Shown here: in pieces, positions 1-9,493 of the stretch
Layout: every line of letters starts with the position of its first letter
How positions within the stretch are numbered: the first letter of the stretch is position 1
NCBI RefSeq assembly: GCF_003574085.1
Contig: NZ_QWKZ01000009.1
Span: 1-43,700, forward strand
Origin: Meiothermus luteus
Lineage (GTDB): Bacteria; Deinococcota; Deinococci; Deinococcales; Thermaceae
DNA: 43,700 nt
Direction of reading: 5' to 3'
The notes under the pieces: model-generated
Database searches by the model: none
What the model was told of the DNA's origin: nothing
What the model saw: only the letters and a program-made list of their open reading frames with translations
Position numbers and translations under genes: made by a program

Positions 1-279
1 CCCTTGCGCCCCCTCACCCCCCACACCCTCACCGACCCGGTTCGGCTCCGCCAGGAGCTCGAGCGGGTGCGGCGGCAGGGATATGCCTTGGTGGACCAGG
101 AGCTCGAGCTCGGCCTCAGGTCGGTGGCGGTGCCGGTGAAAAGCGCCCGGGGCCGGGTGCTGGCGGCCATGAACGTGGGGGTGCAGGCCGGGCGGGTGAG
201 CCGAGAGGAGCTTATGGAGCGGGTGCTGCCGGTGCTGCGCCGGGCCGCGGACTCGCTGGTGCCGCTTTTGGGGGTCTAG
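1..279 (+). CDS. IclR-family transcriptional regulator, C-terminal part (5' truncated by window)
   Basis: The frame is open from base 1 and stops at 277-279, so only the last 92 or so residues are visible. The segment reading RSVAVPVKSARGRVLAAMNV followed by GRVSREELMERVLPVLR matches the end of the IclR effector-binding domain, where the ligand pocket lies. The helix-turn-helix half is outside the window. It lies 8 bases before pcaD on the same strand, and PcaR/PcaU/PobR-type IclR regulators typically control protocatechuate genes, so I infer that it regulates the pca operon downstream. The effector cannot be told from this fragment. Confidence 0.75.
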   Translation, partial: PLRPLTPHTLTDPVRLRQELERVRRQGYALVDQELELGLRSVAVPVKSARGRVLAAMNVGVQAGRVSREELMERVLPVLRRAADSLVPLLGV

Positions 280-287
280 AGGTGGCT

Positions 288-1076
288 ATGACGCGCTTTG
301 CTAGGGTGAACGGTCTGGTTCTGCACTACCGGCTCGAGGGGGCCGGGCCCCCGGTGGTCTTCATCAACTCGCTGGGCAGCGACCTGCGCATCTGGGACGC
401 CCAGGCCCAGGGGCTGACCCCCTACTTCCAGGTGCTGCGCTACGACAAGCGCGGCCACGGCCTCTCCGAGGCCCCGCCCCCGCCCTACACCCTGGCCGAC
501 CACACCCAGGATTTGAAGGCCCTGCTGGACCACCTGGCGCTGGAGCAGGTCAGCCTGGTGGGCATCTCGGTGGGGGGGCTGATTGCCCTCGACTTCGCCC
601 GCACCTACCCCGAGCGCACCCGCGCCCTGGTCTTGATGGACACCGGGGCCCGCATCGGGAGCGTGGAGAGCTGGAACGAGCGCATCCGGGCCATCGGGGA
701 GACCTCGCTGGCCGAGGTGGCCAAGGGGGTCATCGCCCGCTGGTTCACCCCGGCTTTCTTCCGGGAGCAGCCCGCCACGGCCCAGGGCTACTACCAGATG
801 CTCGCGCGCACCCCGGTGGAGGGCTACATCGGCACCTGCGCGGCCCTGCGCGACGCCGACCTGCGCGGGGGGTTAGGGGCGGTGCGGGCCCCGGCCCTGG
901 TGCTCTGCGGGGCCCAGGATCCCTCCACCCCTCCTTCCCTCTCGGAGGCCCTGGCCCAGGAGCTCAGGGCCCCCCTACGGCTCCTCGAGGGAGCCGCCCA
1001 CCTGCCCTGCATTGAGCAGCCTGAGGCCACCCTGAGCGAGATTCGTGCGTTTTTGGAGGTCTACGGTGGACGATAG
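288..1076 (+). CDS. pcaD: 3-oxoadipate enol-lactonase (PcaD)
   Basis: A 262-residue alpha/beta hydrolase. The nucleophile elbow GISVGG places the catalytic serine at residue 94; Asp211 (GAQDPS) and His238 (GAAHLP) complete the triad. An oxyanion region is expected around FINSLGSD. The family hydrolyses 3-oxoadipate enol-lactone to 3-oxoadipate in the cytoplasm. I chose the ATG at 288 because AGAGGTGG sits just upstream; an in-frame GTG at 282 would add two residues and has no ribosome site. It is the first gene of the pca run, and its 3' end overlaps pcaC. Alone it could be another esterase, but its position among pcaC, H, G and B makes the assignment firm. Confidence 0.9.
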   Translation: MTRFARVNGLVLHYRLEGAGPPVVFINSLGSDLRIWDAQAQGLTPYFQVLRYDKRGHGLSEAPPPPYTLADHTQDLKALLDHLALEQVSLVGISVGGLIALDFARTYPERTRALVLMDTGARIGSVESWNERIRAIGETSLAEVAKGVIARWFTPAFFREQPATAQGYYQMLARTPVEGYIGTCAALRDADLRGGLGAVRAPALVLCGAQDPSTPPSLSEALAQELRAPLRLLEGAAHLPCIEQPEATLSEIRAFLEVYGGR

Positions 1077-1437
1077 GTATGAACGCGGCCTAAAGAACCG
1101 CCGGGCGGTGCTGGGGGCGGCGTACGTAGCCCAGGCCCAGGCCCGCACCACCCCTTTTGACGCCGACTTCCAGCGCTTCATCACCGAGTACGCCTGGGGC
1201 GAGGTCTGGGGGCGGGAGGGGCTTTCGCGCAAAACCCGCCACCTCCTCACCCTGGCCCTGCTGGCGGCTTTGGGGCATGAGCACGAGCTGGAGATGCACC
1301 TTCGGGCTACCGCCCACACCGGGGTTAGCCCCGAGGAGGTGCGCGAGGTGTTCATGCAGGTCGCGGTCTACGCCGGCCTTCCGGCGGCCAACCGGGCCTT
1401 TGCGATTGCCAAGGAGGTCTTGAAGGAGGAGCTATGA
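1066..1437 (+). CDS. pcaC: 4-carboxymuconolactone decarboxylase (PcaC)
   Basis: About 123 residues, the usual length of stand-alone PcaC in the carboxymuconolactone decarboxylase/AhpD-like family. It converts 4-carboxymuconolactone to 3-oxoadipate enol-lactone. Visible family features are the helical core LSRKTRHLLTLALLAALGHE, the His-rich segment ELEMHLRATAHTGVS, and the C-terminal VREVFMQVAVYAGLPAAN. I chose the GTG at 1066 because GGAGG at 1055-1059 is six bases upstream; a GTG at 1045 would add seven unlikely residues. The start overlaps the end of pcaD by 11 bases and the stop overlaps pcaH in an ATGA, suggesting translational coupling. Confidence 0.9.
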   Translation: MDDRYERGLKNRRAVLGAAYVAQAQARTTPFDADFQRFITEYAWGEVWGREGLSRKTRHLLTLALLAALGHEHELEMHLRATAHTGVSPEEVREVFMQVAVYAGLPAANRAFAIAKEVLKEEL

Positions 1438-2153
1438 GCCACCACGAGAGCCCAAGCCGTGTGCTGGACTGGAGCGTCCAGCCCCCCTACCTCTACAGCC
1501 CCTACGTGGCTACCGTGCGCCGGGCCCCGCACCACCCCCTCGTACCCCTGCCGGCCTCGCTCCTGGAGCGCACCGGCCCGGTCTACGGCGAGGGGGATAT
1601 CGGGCCTTTGGACCACGACCTGACCAAGAACGCGGCCAAGAACGGCGAGCCTTTAGGGGAGCGGATCATCGTGACCGGCCGGGTGCTGGACGAGAGCGGC
1701 CGGGGGGTGCCGGGGGTTTTGGTGGAGATCTGGCAGGCCAACGCCGCCGGGCGCTACATCCACAAGAACGACCAGCACGACGCCCCCCTCGACCCCAACT
1801 TCGTGGGGGCCGGGCGCACCCTGACCGACGACCAGGGCTACTACCGCTTCATCACCATCAAGCCGGGGGCCTACCCCTGGCGCAACCACCACAACGCTTG
1901 GCGGCCCGCCCACATCCACTTTTCCCTGATTGGGCGCAACTTCAGCGAGCGGTTGGTGACCCAGATGTACTTCCCCGGCGACCCCTTGCTCAAGTACGAC
2001 CCCATCTACCAGGGCATCCCCAACATCAAGGCCCGCGAGCGGCTCATCTCGAGCTTCGACCTCGAGACCACCCGCCCCGAGTGGGCCCTGGGCTACCGCT
2101 TTGACATCGTGCTGGCCGGCTACGACCGCACCTACTTCGAGGAGGACCACTGA
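1434..2153 (+). CDS. pcaH: Protocatechuate 3,4-dioxygenase beta subunit
   Basis: A 239-residue iron-binding subunit of the intradiol ring-cleaving dioxygenase, which opens protocatechuate to 3-carboxy-cis,cis-muconate with PcaG. The four ferric ligands are visible: Tyr108 (GRYIHKND), Tyr147 (KPGAYPWR), His160 and His162 (RPAHIHFSLIG). This is the same numbering as in the classic Pseudomonas beta subunit. The segment GVPGVLVEIWQANAAGRY is the intradiol dioxygenase core. The start ATG overlaps the pcaC stop (ATGA), and the stop overlaps the pcaG start by one base. Confidence 0.95.
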   Translation: MSHHESPSRVLDWSVQPPYLYSPYVATVRRAPHHPLVPLPASLLERTGPVYGEGDIGPLDHDLTKNAAKNGEPLGERIIVTGRVLDESGRGVPGVLVEIWQANAAGRYIHKNDQHDAPLDPNFVGAGRTLTDDQGYYRFITIKPGAYPWRNHHNAWRPAHIHFSLIGRNFSERLVTQMYFPGDPLLKYDPIYQGIPNIKARERLISSFDLETTRPEWALGYRFDIVLAGYDRTYFEEDH

Positions 2154-2704
2154 TGCGCCCCCAGTCGCCCAGCCAGACCGTGGGCCCCTTCTTCGCCTTC
2201 GCCCTGGTGCGCGAGGGGGGCAATGTTTTGGTGAACGAAAAGACCCAGGGCGAGCACATCCTCCTGCGCGGGCAGGTGCTCGACGGGGACGCTCAGCCGG
2301 TGGACGACGCCTTGGTAGAGATATGGCAGGCCGACGCCCAGGGCCGCTTCCGCCACCCCGCCGACCCCAACTACGCCCTGGCCGACCCCCACTTCCGTGG
2401 CTTTGGCCGCTCAGGCACCGCCTCGGGTGGTTTCTGGTTCCGCACCATCAAGCCCGGCCCGGTGCCCCCCAGCCCGGTGCCCTGCATTGCGGTCCGGGTC
2501 TTCGCCCGGGGGATGCTCATCCACGCGGTGAGCCGCATCTACTTCTCCGACCACGACAACCTCCAAGACCCCCTGTTCGCCAGCCTGGACCCAGAGCGCC
2601 GGGGAACCCTGGTGGCCGAGCGCCAGCTCACCCCTGCTGGGGTGGTCTACCACTGGGACATCCGGCTGCAAGGGCCGCGCGAGACGGTTTTCTTTGACCT
2701 CTAG
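2153..2704 (+). CDS. pcaG: Protocatechuate 3,4-dioxygenase alpha subunit
   Basis: A 183-residue partner of PcaH. It opens with SQTVGPFFAFAL and contains DDALVEIWQADAQGRFRHP, the same fold as the beta subunit but without the Tyr/His iron ligands, as expected of the alpha chain that shapes the active-site pocket. The stop of pcaH (TGA) overlaps its ATG (TGATG), consistent with equimolar expression of the two subunits. The stop at 2702-2704 is one base before the pcaB start. Confidence 0.93.
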   Translation: MRPQSPSQTVGPFFAFALVREGGNVLVNEKTQGEHILLRGQVLDGDAQPVDDALVEIWQADAQGRFRHPADPNYALADPHFRGFGRSGTASGGFWFRTIKPGPVPPSPVPCIAVRVFARGMLIHAVSRIYFSDHDNLQDPLFASLDPERRGTLVAERQLTPAGVVYHWDIRLQGPRETVFFDL

Positions 2705-2705
2705 T

Positions 2706-4051
2706 ATGGCCTACCTACCCCAGGAAAGCAGGCTCTTTGGTCGGGTCTTCGGCGATGCGGAGATGGCCGCGCTGTTCTCGGACGAGCGGGGGCTTGGGGC
2801 GATGCTCGAGGTTGAAAGGGCCTTGGCCCAGGCCCAGGCCGAGCTGGGCCTGATTCCCCCGGAGGCCGCCCAAGCGATTGAGCAGGCCATCGCGGGCTTT
2901 ACCCCCGACTGGGAGGCCCTGGCCCGGGCCACCGAGCGCGACGGGGTGCCGGTGGCCGGGCTGGTCTCGGCGCTGCGCCGGGCGGTGGGGGCCCCCTACG
3001 AGCGCTACCTGCACTACGGGGCCACCACCCAGGACATCCTGGACACCGCCTTGGTGTTGCGGCTGCGGGAGGCCCTGGCCCTTTTGGAGGGCCGCTTGCG
3101 CGGGGTGCTCCGCCACCTGCTAAAGCTGGCCCAGCGCCACCTCCAGACCCCCATGGCCGGGCGCACCCACGCCCAGCAGGCCCTGCCCATCCCCTTCGGC
3201 TTCAAGGTGGCAGGCTGGATGGCCCCGCTCCTGAGGCACCTGGAGCGGCTGGGGGAGCTCAGGGAGCGGCTTTTGGTGGTGCAGCTTGGGGGGGCGGTGG
3301 GCACCCTGGCGGCTTTGGGCGAGGACGGCCCCCGGGTGCAGGAGGCCCTGGCCCGGCGGCTGGGGCTGGGCCTGCCCCCCATCCCCTGGCACACCGCCCG
3401 CGACAACCTAGCCGAGCTGGCGGGCTGGCTCTCCTTGCTCAGCGGCAGCCTGGGCAAGATGGCCCAGGACATCCTGCTCCTGGCCCAAAGCGAGGTGGGC
3501 GAGGTGCGCGAGAGCGCCCAGGAGGGGCGGGGCGGCTCCTCCACCCTGCCGCAGAAGAGCAACCCGGTGCAAAGCGAGGTGGTGGTGGCCGCGGCCCGGG
3601 CCAACGCGGCGCTTTTGGCGGCGCTGCACCAGGCCCAGATCGCCGAGCACGAGCGGGCCACCCACGCCTGGCAGCTCGAGTGGCTCACCCTGCCCTCCAT
3701 GTTCGCCCACACCGCCGCCGCGTTGAAGCAGGCCCTCGAGCTCTGCCAAAACCTGGTGGTGGACGAGGCGCGGATGCGGGCCAACCTGGCCGCCTCCCAG
3801 GGGCTTTTGCTGGCCGAGGCCTTGCAGTTCGCCCTGGCCCCCCACCTGGGGATGGAGCCAGCCAAGGCCCTCTTGCGCGAGGCGGTGCGGGTGGCCCGGG
3901 CCGAGGGGCGGCACCTGGTGGAGGTGGTGCGGGAGCGGGCCGAGGTGCCCCTCCCTTGGGACTCATTCCGGGAAGAAGCCTACCTGGGCGCCGGGCCGCA
4001 CTTCGCCGCGCGGGTGCTGGCCTGGGCCCGGGATTTGCTTAGGGAGGAAGC

Positions 4052-4055
<4 letters not shown>
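2706..4055 (+). CDS. pcaB: 3-carboxy-cis,cis-muconate cycloisomerase
   Basis: A 449-residue member of the fumarase/aspartase superfamily. The superfamily signature [11 protein letters not shown] is at residues 277-287, and the first conserved region includes [13 protein letters not shown] near 103-115. It forms 4-carboxymuconolactone from the product of PcaHG. The ATG at 2706 directly follows the pcaG stop; an in-frame upstream TTG at 2694 is less likely. Adenylosuccinate lyase belongs to the same superfamily, but the position between pcaG and pcaIJ argues for PcaB. The stop overlaps the next start. Confidence 0.92.
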
Positions 4056-5395
<1,340 letters not shown>

Positions 5396-5429
5396 GCCGT
5401 CGGTGCTAAGATGTCGGCTGGAGGCGGCT

Positions 5430-6623
5430 ATGCGCGAGGTGTTCGTGGTGGCAGCAGTGCGCACCCCTATCGGTCGCTTCGGGGGAGCGCTCAGGGATTT
5501 TTCTCCCGTGGAGCTAGGGGCCCAGGCGATGAAGGGGGCCCTCGAGCAGGCTGGGCTGTCGGGGGCCGAGCTAGACCTGTACATCTTCGGCCAGGTTCTG
5601 CGGGCTGGGCATGGTCAACTTCCCCCCCGACAGGCTGCGCTTTTGGCCGGGATACCCAACACTGTGGACGGCTACGCGGTGGACATGGTCTGCGCCTCGG
5701 GCCTGCAGGCGGTGGCCAGCGGGGCCCTGGCCATCCGGGGGGGCGATGCCGAGCTGGTGCTGGTGGGGGGGATGGAGTCCATGTCCCAGGCGGGCTTCTA
5801 CCTCTCCAGCCGGGCCCGCTGGGGCTACAAGTACCTGGCCGGGGCACCCGAGCAGCTTCAGGACATCCTCCAGCGCGACGGCCTTTCCGACCCTTTCAGC
5901 GGCGAGGCCATGGGCGAGCAGGCCGAGCGCCTGGCCGCCGATTTTGGGGTAGGCCGGACCGAGCTGGACGAGGTGGCCCTGGAGTCCCACCGGCGGGCCG
6001 CCCAGGCCCAGGAGTCCTGCTGGTTTAGCCGGGAGATTCGGCCCCTCGAGCTCAAGACCCGCAAGGGGGTAGAGCGGCTGGACCGGGACGAGGGGGTACG
6101 GCCCGACACCACCTTGGAGGCCCTCGCGGCCCTTCGGCCGGCTTTCCGCAAGGACGGCGTGCTTACCGCGGGCAATGCCTCGCAGATTTCCGATGGGGCT
6201 GCGGCCCTTTTGCTGGCCAGCCCTGAGGCGGTGGAGCGCTACGGCTTAAGGCCGCTGGCCCGGGTATTGGGGGGTAGCTGGGCGGCGGGCGAGCCCTGGC
6301 GCTTCCCCGAGGCTCCAGTACCAGCGGTGAAAAAACTCCTGGAAAAGCTCCGGCTTTCTATCGCCGACTTTGACCTCTTTGAGAACAACGAGGCTTTTGC
6401 CCTCAACAACATCCTCTTTCACCGCCTTCTGGGAGTGCCTATGGAGCGCCTGAATGTGCATGGCGGGGCCATCGCCTTGGGGCACCCCATAGGGGCTTCG
6501 GGGGCCCGCATCCTGGTTACGCTGGTTCACGCGCTGCGCACCCACAACAAGCTGCGCGGGCTGGCGGCCATCTGCCACGGTACGGGGGGCTCGGCGGCCC
6601 TGGCGGTGGAAGCGGTGGCCTAG
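5430..6623 (+). CDS. pcaF: Thiolase, probable 3-oxoadipyl-CoA thiolase (PcaF)
   Basis: A 397-residue thiolase. The acylated cysteine is Cys88 (DMVCASGLQAV), the His is His352 (IALGHPIGASGAR) and the second active cysteine is Cys382 (AICHGTGGSAAL). The CHGTGG form replaces the commoner CxGGGQG. It would cleave 3-oxoadipyl-CoA to succinyl-CoA and acetyl-CoA, the last step of the pathway. The ATG at 5430 has GGAGGCGG just upstream; the longer frame from 5376 lies inside pcaIJ. A general acetoacetyl-CoA thiolase cannot be excluded from sequence alone. The stop shares the palindrome CTAG with the stop of the convergent DUF503 gene. Confidence 0.85.
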   Translation: MREVFVVAAVRTPIGRFGGALRDFSPVELGAQAMKGALEQAGLSGAELDLYIFGQVLRAGHGQLPPRQAALLAGIPNTVDGYAVDMVCASGLQAVASGALAIRGGDAELVLVGGMESMSQAGFYLSSRARWGYKYLAGAPEQLQDILQRDGLSDPFSGEAMGEQAERLAADFGVGRTELDEVALESHRRAAQAQESCWFSREIRPLELKTRKGVERLDRDEGVRPDTTLEALAALRPAFRKDGVLTAGNASQISDGAAALLLASPEAVERYGLRPLARVLGGSWAAGEPWRFPEAPVPAVKKLLEKLRLSIADFDLFENNEAFALNNILFHRLLGVPMERLNVHGGAIALGHPIGASGARILVTLVHALRTHNKLRGLAAICHGTGGSAALAVEAVA

Positions 6624-6946
6624 ACGGTCCAGCTCGGCACCAGCTCCTCTAGGCTCACCTCCTCAACGCTCCACTGGGCCTGAACCACCCGGTACTCGCC
6701 CTGGGCCGCGATGAACTCGGCGGCCTGGCGCAGCACGGTTTCTACCCAGACCCCGTCATAACCGATGAGGCTGAACCCCACCACTTCCCAGGCGTGGTCG
6801 TCCTGGCCAGCGAGCCGCGCTGCGGACACCGGAAAGCGGGCCCTGAGCTTCTCGATGGCCGGCTTTATAAGGGCCCGCTTCTCCTTGAGGCTCCTCACCC
6901 AGGGCATTTCCAAGCGCGCGGTATAGACCCCCAGGTAGGCTTTCAT
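6620..6946 (-). CDS. DUF503 family protein (YlxP-like)
   Basis: A 108-residue protein with the DUF503 pattern: LGVYTARLEMPWVRSLKEKR at the N-terminus, then an acidic helix and a beta strand (WEVVGFSLIGYDGVWVE). Members are small ferredoxin-like-fold proteins of unknown function, often near ribosome-maturation genes in Firmicutes. Here it stands alone between the pca operon and a divergent lipoprotein gene. It has no ribosome site; instead TAGAAT (- strand, 6953-6958) lies six bases before the ATG, suggesting a leaderless message. Its stop overlaps the pcaF stop head-on. Confidence 0.8.
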   Translation of the reverse strand: MKAYLGVYTARLEMPWVRSLKEKRALIKPAIEKLRARFPVSAARLAGQDDHAWEVVGFSLIGYDGVWVETVLRQAAEFIAAQGEYRVVQAQWSVEEVSLEELVPSWTV

Positions 6947-6952
6947 GCCTTG

Positions 6953-6958
6953 ATTCTA
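6953..6958 (-). promoter_or_regulatory. Leaderless-type -10 box (TAGAAT) of the DUF503 gene
   Basis: Read on the minus strand this is TAGAAT followed by six bases and then the ATG, with no Shine-Dalgarno sequence. The TAnnnT-then-start layout is the known form of leaderless promoters in the Deinococcus-Thermus phylum. The assignment is by motif only. Confidence 0.45.
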
Positions 6959-6997
6959 CGGGATAACTTCTCATCTTTTCGGGTTAGGCTTGGTTTC

Positions 6998-7669
6998 GTG
7001 AAGCGAATGGGTCTTTTTGGTATTGCTGTGCTCGGGCTTTTGGTGGGATGCTCGAGCGCCCCCCAGCCTAAGTTCCAGGCTTCCATCGGCACCTACAACG
7101 CGGGGGCAGGTGTGGTGGGCCGGGCCTACCTGCTGGTCCTCAGGCCTCAGCAACAGCCCGAGAGCATCACCGTGGAGGTGAGCGGCCCCGGCGGCTACAG
7201 CGAGACCCTGGTCCTCCAGAGCGCGCAGTCCCGCTCTACCTCAGGGGTCTGGTGGCAGGTTGGGTGGGATGGGGCCCGCTCCTTGCAGAGCGGACGCTAC
7301 ACCTTCACCACTACGCTTGACGGGAAGACCGAGCAGGTGGAGGTTGATGTGGACGCCAGCCTTTTCCTAACTCCTCCTAGTGTGACAGCGACGAACCCCA
7401 GCACGCAGGGCGTCGCGGTTTCCTGGACCGGGGTGGCTGGGGCCCAGGCCTATTTGGTGCGCCTGGTGGATCAGAATACCAACGCTGTGGTGGCCCGCAG
7501 CATGGTTTCCTCCCTGGGCGTCACGTTTAGCAACCTAAGCCTGAGCCCCGGCGGTTCCTACCGGGTAGAGGTCTATGCGGCCAGCGGCAACCTCGCCTTT
7601 GAGCCGCCCTTGGTGCCTTCTCAGTTCAACCTGGCCCTGGGGCAGACCACCTTCAACGTAGGTCCGTAA
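6998..7669 (+). CDS. Lipoprotein of unknown function with a fibronectin III-like domain
   Basis: A 223-residue protein. Residues 1-18 form a lipoprotein signal: VKRMGLFGIAVLGLLVGC, with two basic residues, a hydrophobic core and the lipobox LVGC, so Cys18 would be lipidated after cleavage. The middle part (about 30-115) is beta-rich. The C-terminal part from about residue 120 (PPSVTATNP, then GVAVSWTGVAGAQAYLVRLV and SYRVEVYAAS) looks like a fibronectin type III repeat. I do not recognise a specific function; an envelope adhesive or binding role is a guess. The GTG at 6998 is favoured because it supplies the basic n-region; it lacks a ribosome site, but TAGGCT lies seven bases before it. The ATG at 7007 is an alternative. 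Confidence 0.7.
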   Translation: MKRMGLFGIAVLGLLVGCSSAPQPKFQASIGTYNAGAGVVGRAYLLVLRPQQQPESITVEVSGPGGYSETLVLQSAQSRSTSGVWWQVGWDGARSLQSGRYTFTTTLDGKTEQVEVDVDASLFLTPPSVTATNPSTQGVAVSWTGVAGAQAYLVRLVDQNTNAVVARSMVSSLGVTFSNLSLSPGGSYRVEVYAASGNLAFEPPLVPSQFNLALGQTTFNVGP

Positions 7670-7724
7670 CGGGTTTGTAACAAGGGGAGGGTAGGATAGG
7701 GCCGTCCTTTTGGAGGTGGGCGCT

Positions 7725-8792
7725 ATGGGTTCTATTCCCCCTCTTCCCGGCATAGCTTCGAGGATGGTCGAGACCCCTCGGCTGCGGCAGCATGTTTTGC
7801 TGAAGGGCCCGCCTGAGGGTGTGCCGGTGCTTTTTGTTCACGGCAACGCCAGCAGCAGCACCTTTTGGGAGGAGACCATGCTGGCCCTGCCCGGGGGCTA
7901 CCAGGCCATAGCCCCGGACCTGCGGGGCTACGGCGATACCGAGGACCAGCCAGTAGACGCCAGCCGGGGCTGCCGGGATTGGGTGGACGACCTGCTGGCC
8001 TTGATGGACGTCTTGGGCCATTCCCGCTTTCACCTGGTGGGCCACTCGTTGGGGGGCAGCGTGGTCTGGGCCTTGCTGGCCGTGGCCCCTGAGCGGGTGC
8101 TCACCGCAACGGTGGTGGCCCCTGGCTCCCCTTTTGGCTTCGGCGGTACCAAAGACCTGCAGGGCAGGCCCTGCGCCTCGGACTTTGCCGGTTCAGGGGC
8201 GGGCCTCGTGAACCCGGAGTTTGCCCGGCTTATGGCCGAAGGCTACCGAGGGGAAGACCACCCGGCCGCTCCGCGGGTGGTTATGAACCGCTTCTACTGG
8301 AAGCCGCCCTTCCGACACCCCCGCGAGGAGGCCCTGCTTTCGGGGGTTCTTTCGGAAAAGGTTGGGCCCAATAAGTACCCCGGGGACGCCTTGCCCTCGC
8401 CCTACTGGCCGGGGGTGGCCCCTGGCCGGTGGGGACCGGCCAATGCGCTCTCCCCTAAGTACGTGGGGGACACCGTGGAGAGGATGCTCCGGAGCCCTTC
8501 CAAGCCTCCTGTGCTTTGGGTGCGGGGCGCGGATGATGAGATTGTCTCCGACGCCAGCCTTTTTGAGCCGGGCAACCTAGGCCGGCTGGGGGTGGTGCCG
8601 GGCTGGCCTGGCGCCGAGGTCTACCCGCCTCAGCCCATGGTGGGGCAGACCCGCTATGTGCTGGAGCGCTATTCTGCGGCCGGGGGGTTTTACCAGGAGG
8701 AGGTTTTTCCCGATACCGGCCACTCCCCCCATATAGAGCGGCCAGCGTGGTTTGGCCGGCTGTTGCACACCCATTTGCAGCGGGTGGGCTAG
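7725..8792 (+). CDS. Alpha/beta hydrolase, substrate unknown
   Basis: A 355-residue alpha/beta hydrolase. The motifs are LFVHGNASSS (oxyanion), APDLRGYGDTE, the nucleophile elbow VGHSLGG with Ser108, and the terminal catalytic His333 (DTGHSPHIERP); GADDEIV probably supplies the acid. It is longer than the usual 260-280 residues because of an insertion of about 80 residues after strand 6 (residues 135-250), which probably forms the cap over the active site. The ATG at 7725 has TTTTGGAGGTGG seven bases upstream. It is not clearly co-transcribed with its neighbours. Esterase, lipase or C-C hydrolase activity are all possible. Confidence 0.8.
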   Translation: MGSIPPLPGIASRMVETPRLRQHVLLKGPPEGVPVLFVHGNASSSTFWEETMLALPGGYQAIAPDLRGYGDTEDQPVDASRGCRDWVDDLLALMDVLGHSRFHLVGHSLGGSVVWALLAVAPERVLTATVVAPGSPFGFGGTKDLQGRPCASDFAGSGAGLVNPEFARLMAEGYRGEDHPAAPRVVMNRFYWKPPFRHPREEALLSGVLSEKVGPNKYPGDALPSPYWPGVAPGRWGPANALSPKYVGDTVERMLRSPSKPPVLWVRGADDEIVSDASLFEPGNLGRLGVVPGWPGAEVYPPQPMVGQTRYVLERYSAAGGFYQEEVFPDTGHSPHIERPAWFGRLLHTHLQRVG

Positions 8793-8829
8793 GTGCCTCT
8801 GGAGCGCTTTGGGTGAGGAAGCTTAGGCT

Positions 8830-9486
8830 GTGGGCGAGGACTGGCCTTTTCTGGAAGAGGGCTTTTTTTCGTCCTGGGAACCTCCGGAGGCGATGGATGC
8901 CCTTTGGGCCCAGGGTTGGCGGCATTTTGGGACCTTCTTCTTCCGCTACAGCCGCCTGGGGGCCTACCGGGTGTTGCCCCTGCGGGTCCGGCTCTCGGCC
9001 TTCCGTATGCGCCGGAGCCAAAGGCGGGTCCTGCGGAAAAACCAAGACCTGCGGGTGGAGTGGCGTTCGGCCTTTGTGAACGAGGAGGTGGAGCGGCTCT
9101 TTGAGCGCCACAAGGCCCGTTTCCGGGAAAACCCTCCGAGGAGCATCCACAGCTTTCTCTCTCCAAATCCCGCCTGGGTTCCCTGTAGGGCCTACAGCCT
9201 TGTCCTGTACCACCGGGAAAAGCTGGTGGGAATTAGCTATTTGGACGAGGGCCGGGAGGCCACCTCGAGCGTCTACCAGTGCTTTGAACCGGAATACGCA
9301 GACCGCAGCCTGGGCATCTTCTTGATCTTGCTGTCCATCCTTCGCTCGCTGGAGTGGGGCAAGCGCTACTACTATCTGGGCTACGCCTACCTCGAGCCCT
9401 CCTTTTACGACTACAAGAAGCGCTTTTTGGGCCTCGAGGGCTACGACTGGAGACGCTGGTGCCCCTATACCCCGGAGGGCCTATAA
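8830..9486 (+). CDS. Arginyl/leucyl-tRNA-protein transferase-like protein (ATE/Bpt fold), lacking the N-terminal cysteines
   Basis: A 218-residue protein resembling bacterial aminoacyl-tRNA-protein transferases, which add an amino acid to N-degron proteins. Family segments are GWRHFGTFFFRYS, LPLRVRLSAFRMRRSQRRVL (the RSQRR core), LVGISYLDEG and YYYLGYAYLEPSFYDYKKRF near the C-terminus. The cysteines that normally surround the first of these segments and bind an iron-sulfur cluster in ATE1 are absent; only Cys residues in VPCRAY, YQCFEP and RRWCPY remain. GTG at 8830 is used because TGAGGAAG precedes it by eight bases. It may be a diverged GNAT-fold enzyme with a different role. Confidence 0.65.
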   Translation: MGEDWPFLEEGFFSSWEPPEAMDALWAQGWRHFGTFFFRYSRLGAYRVLPLRVRLSAFRMRRSQRRVLRKNQDLRVEWRSAFVNEEVERLFERHKARFRENPPRSIHSFLSPNPAWVPCRAYSLVLYHREKLVGISYLDEGREATSSVYQCFEPEYADRSLGIFLILLSILRSLEWGKRYYYLGYAYLEPSFYDYKKRFLGLEGYDWRRWCPYTPEGL

Positions 9487-9487
9487 T
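9482..9487 (+). promoter_or_regulatory. Leaderless-type -10 box (perfect TATAAT) of the molybdopterin oxidoreductase gene
   Basis: A perfect TATAAT overlaps the stop of the upstream gene and lies six bases before the GTG at 9494. No matching -35 box is seen and no ribosome site is correctly spaced; GGAGGG at 9475-9480 is 13 bases away. This fits a leaderless promoter, giving fdhF its own transcription start despite the tight gene spacing. Confidence 0.5.
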
Positions 9488-9493
9488 GGGTCT

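Noticed and set aside
3014-3865. A 283-codon minus-strand ORF under pcaB
   Set aside because: Its composition is that of an antisense shadow in high G+C DNA (Ser/Arg/Ala-rich, no motif), and pcaB is fully conserved on the plus strand.
6794-6997. N-terminal extension of the lipoprotein ORF back to 6794
   Set aside because: It overlaps the DUF503 gene on the other strand and would bury the lipoprotein signal peptide in the middle of the protein.
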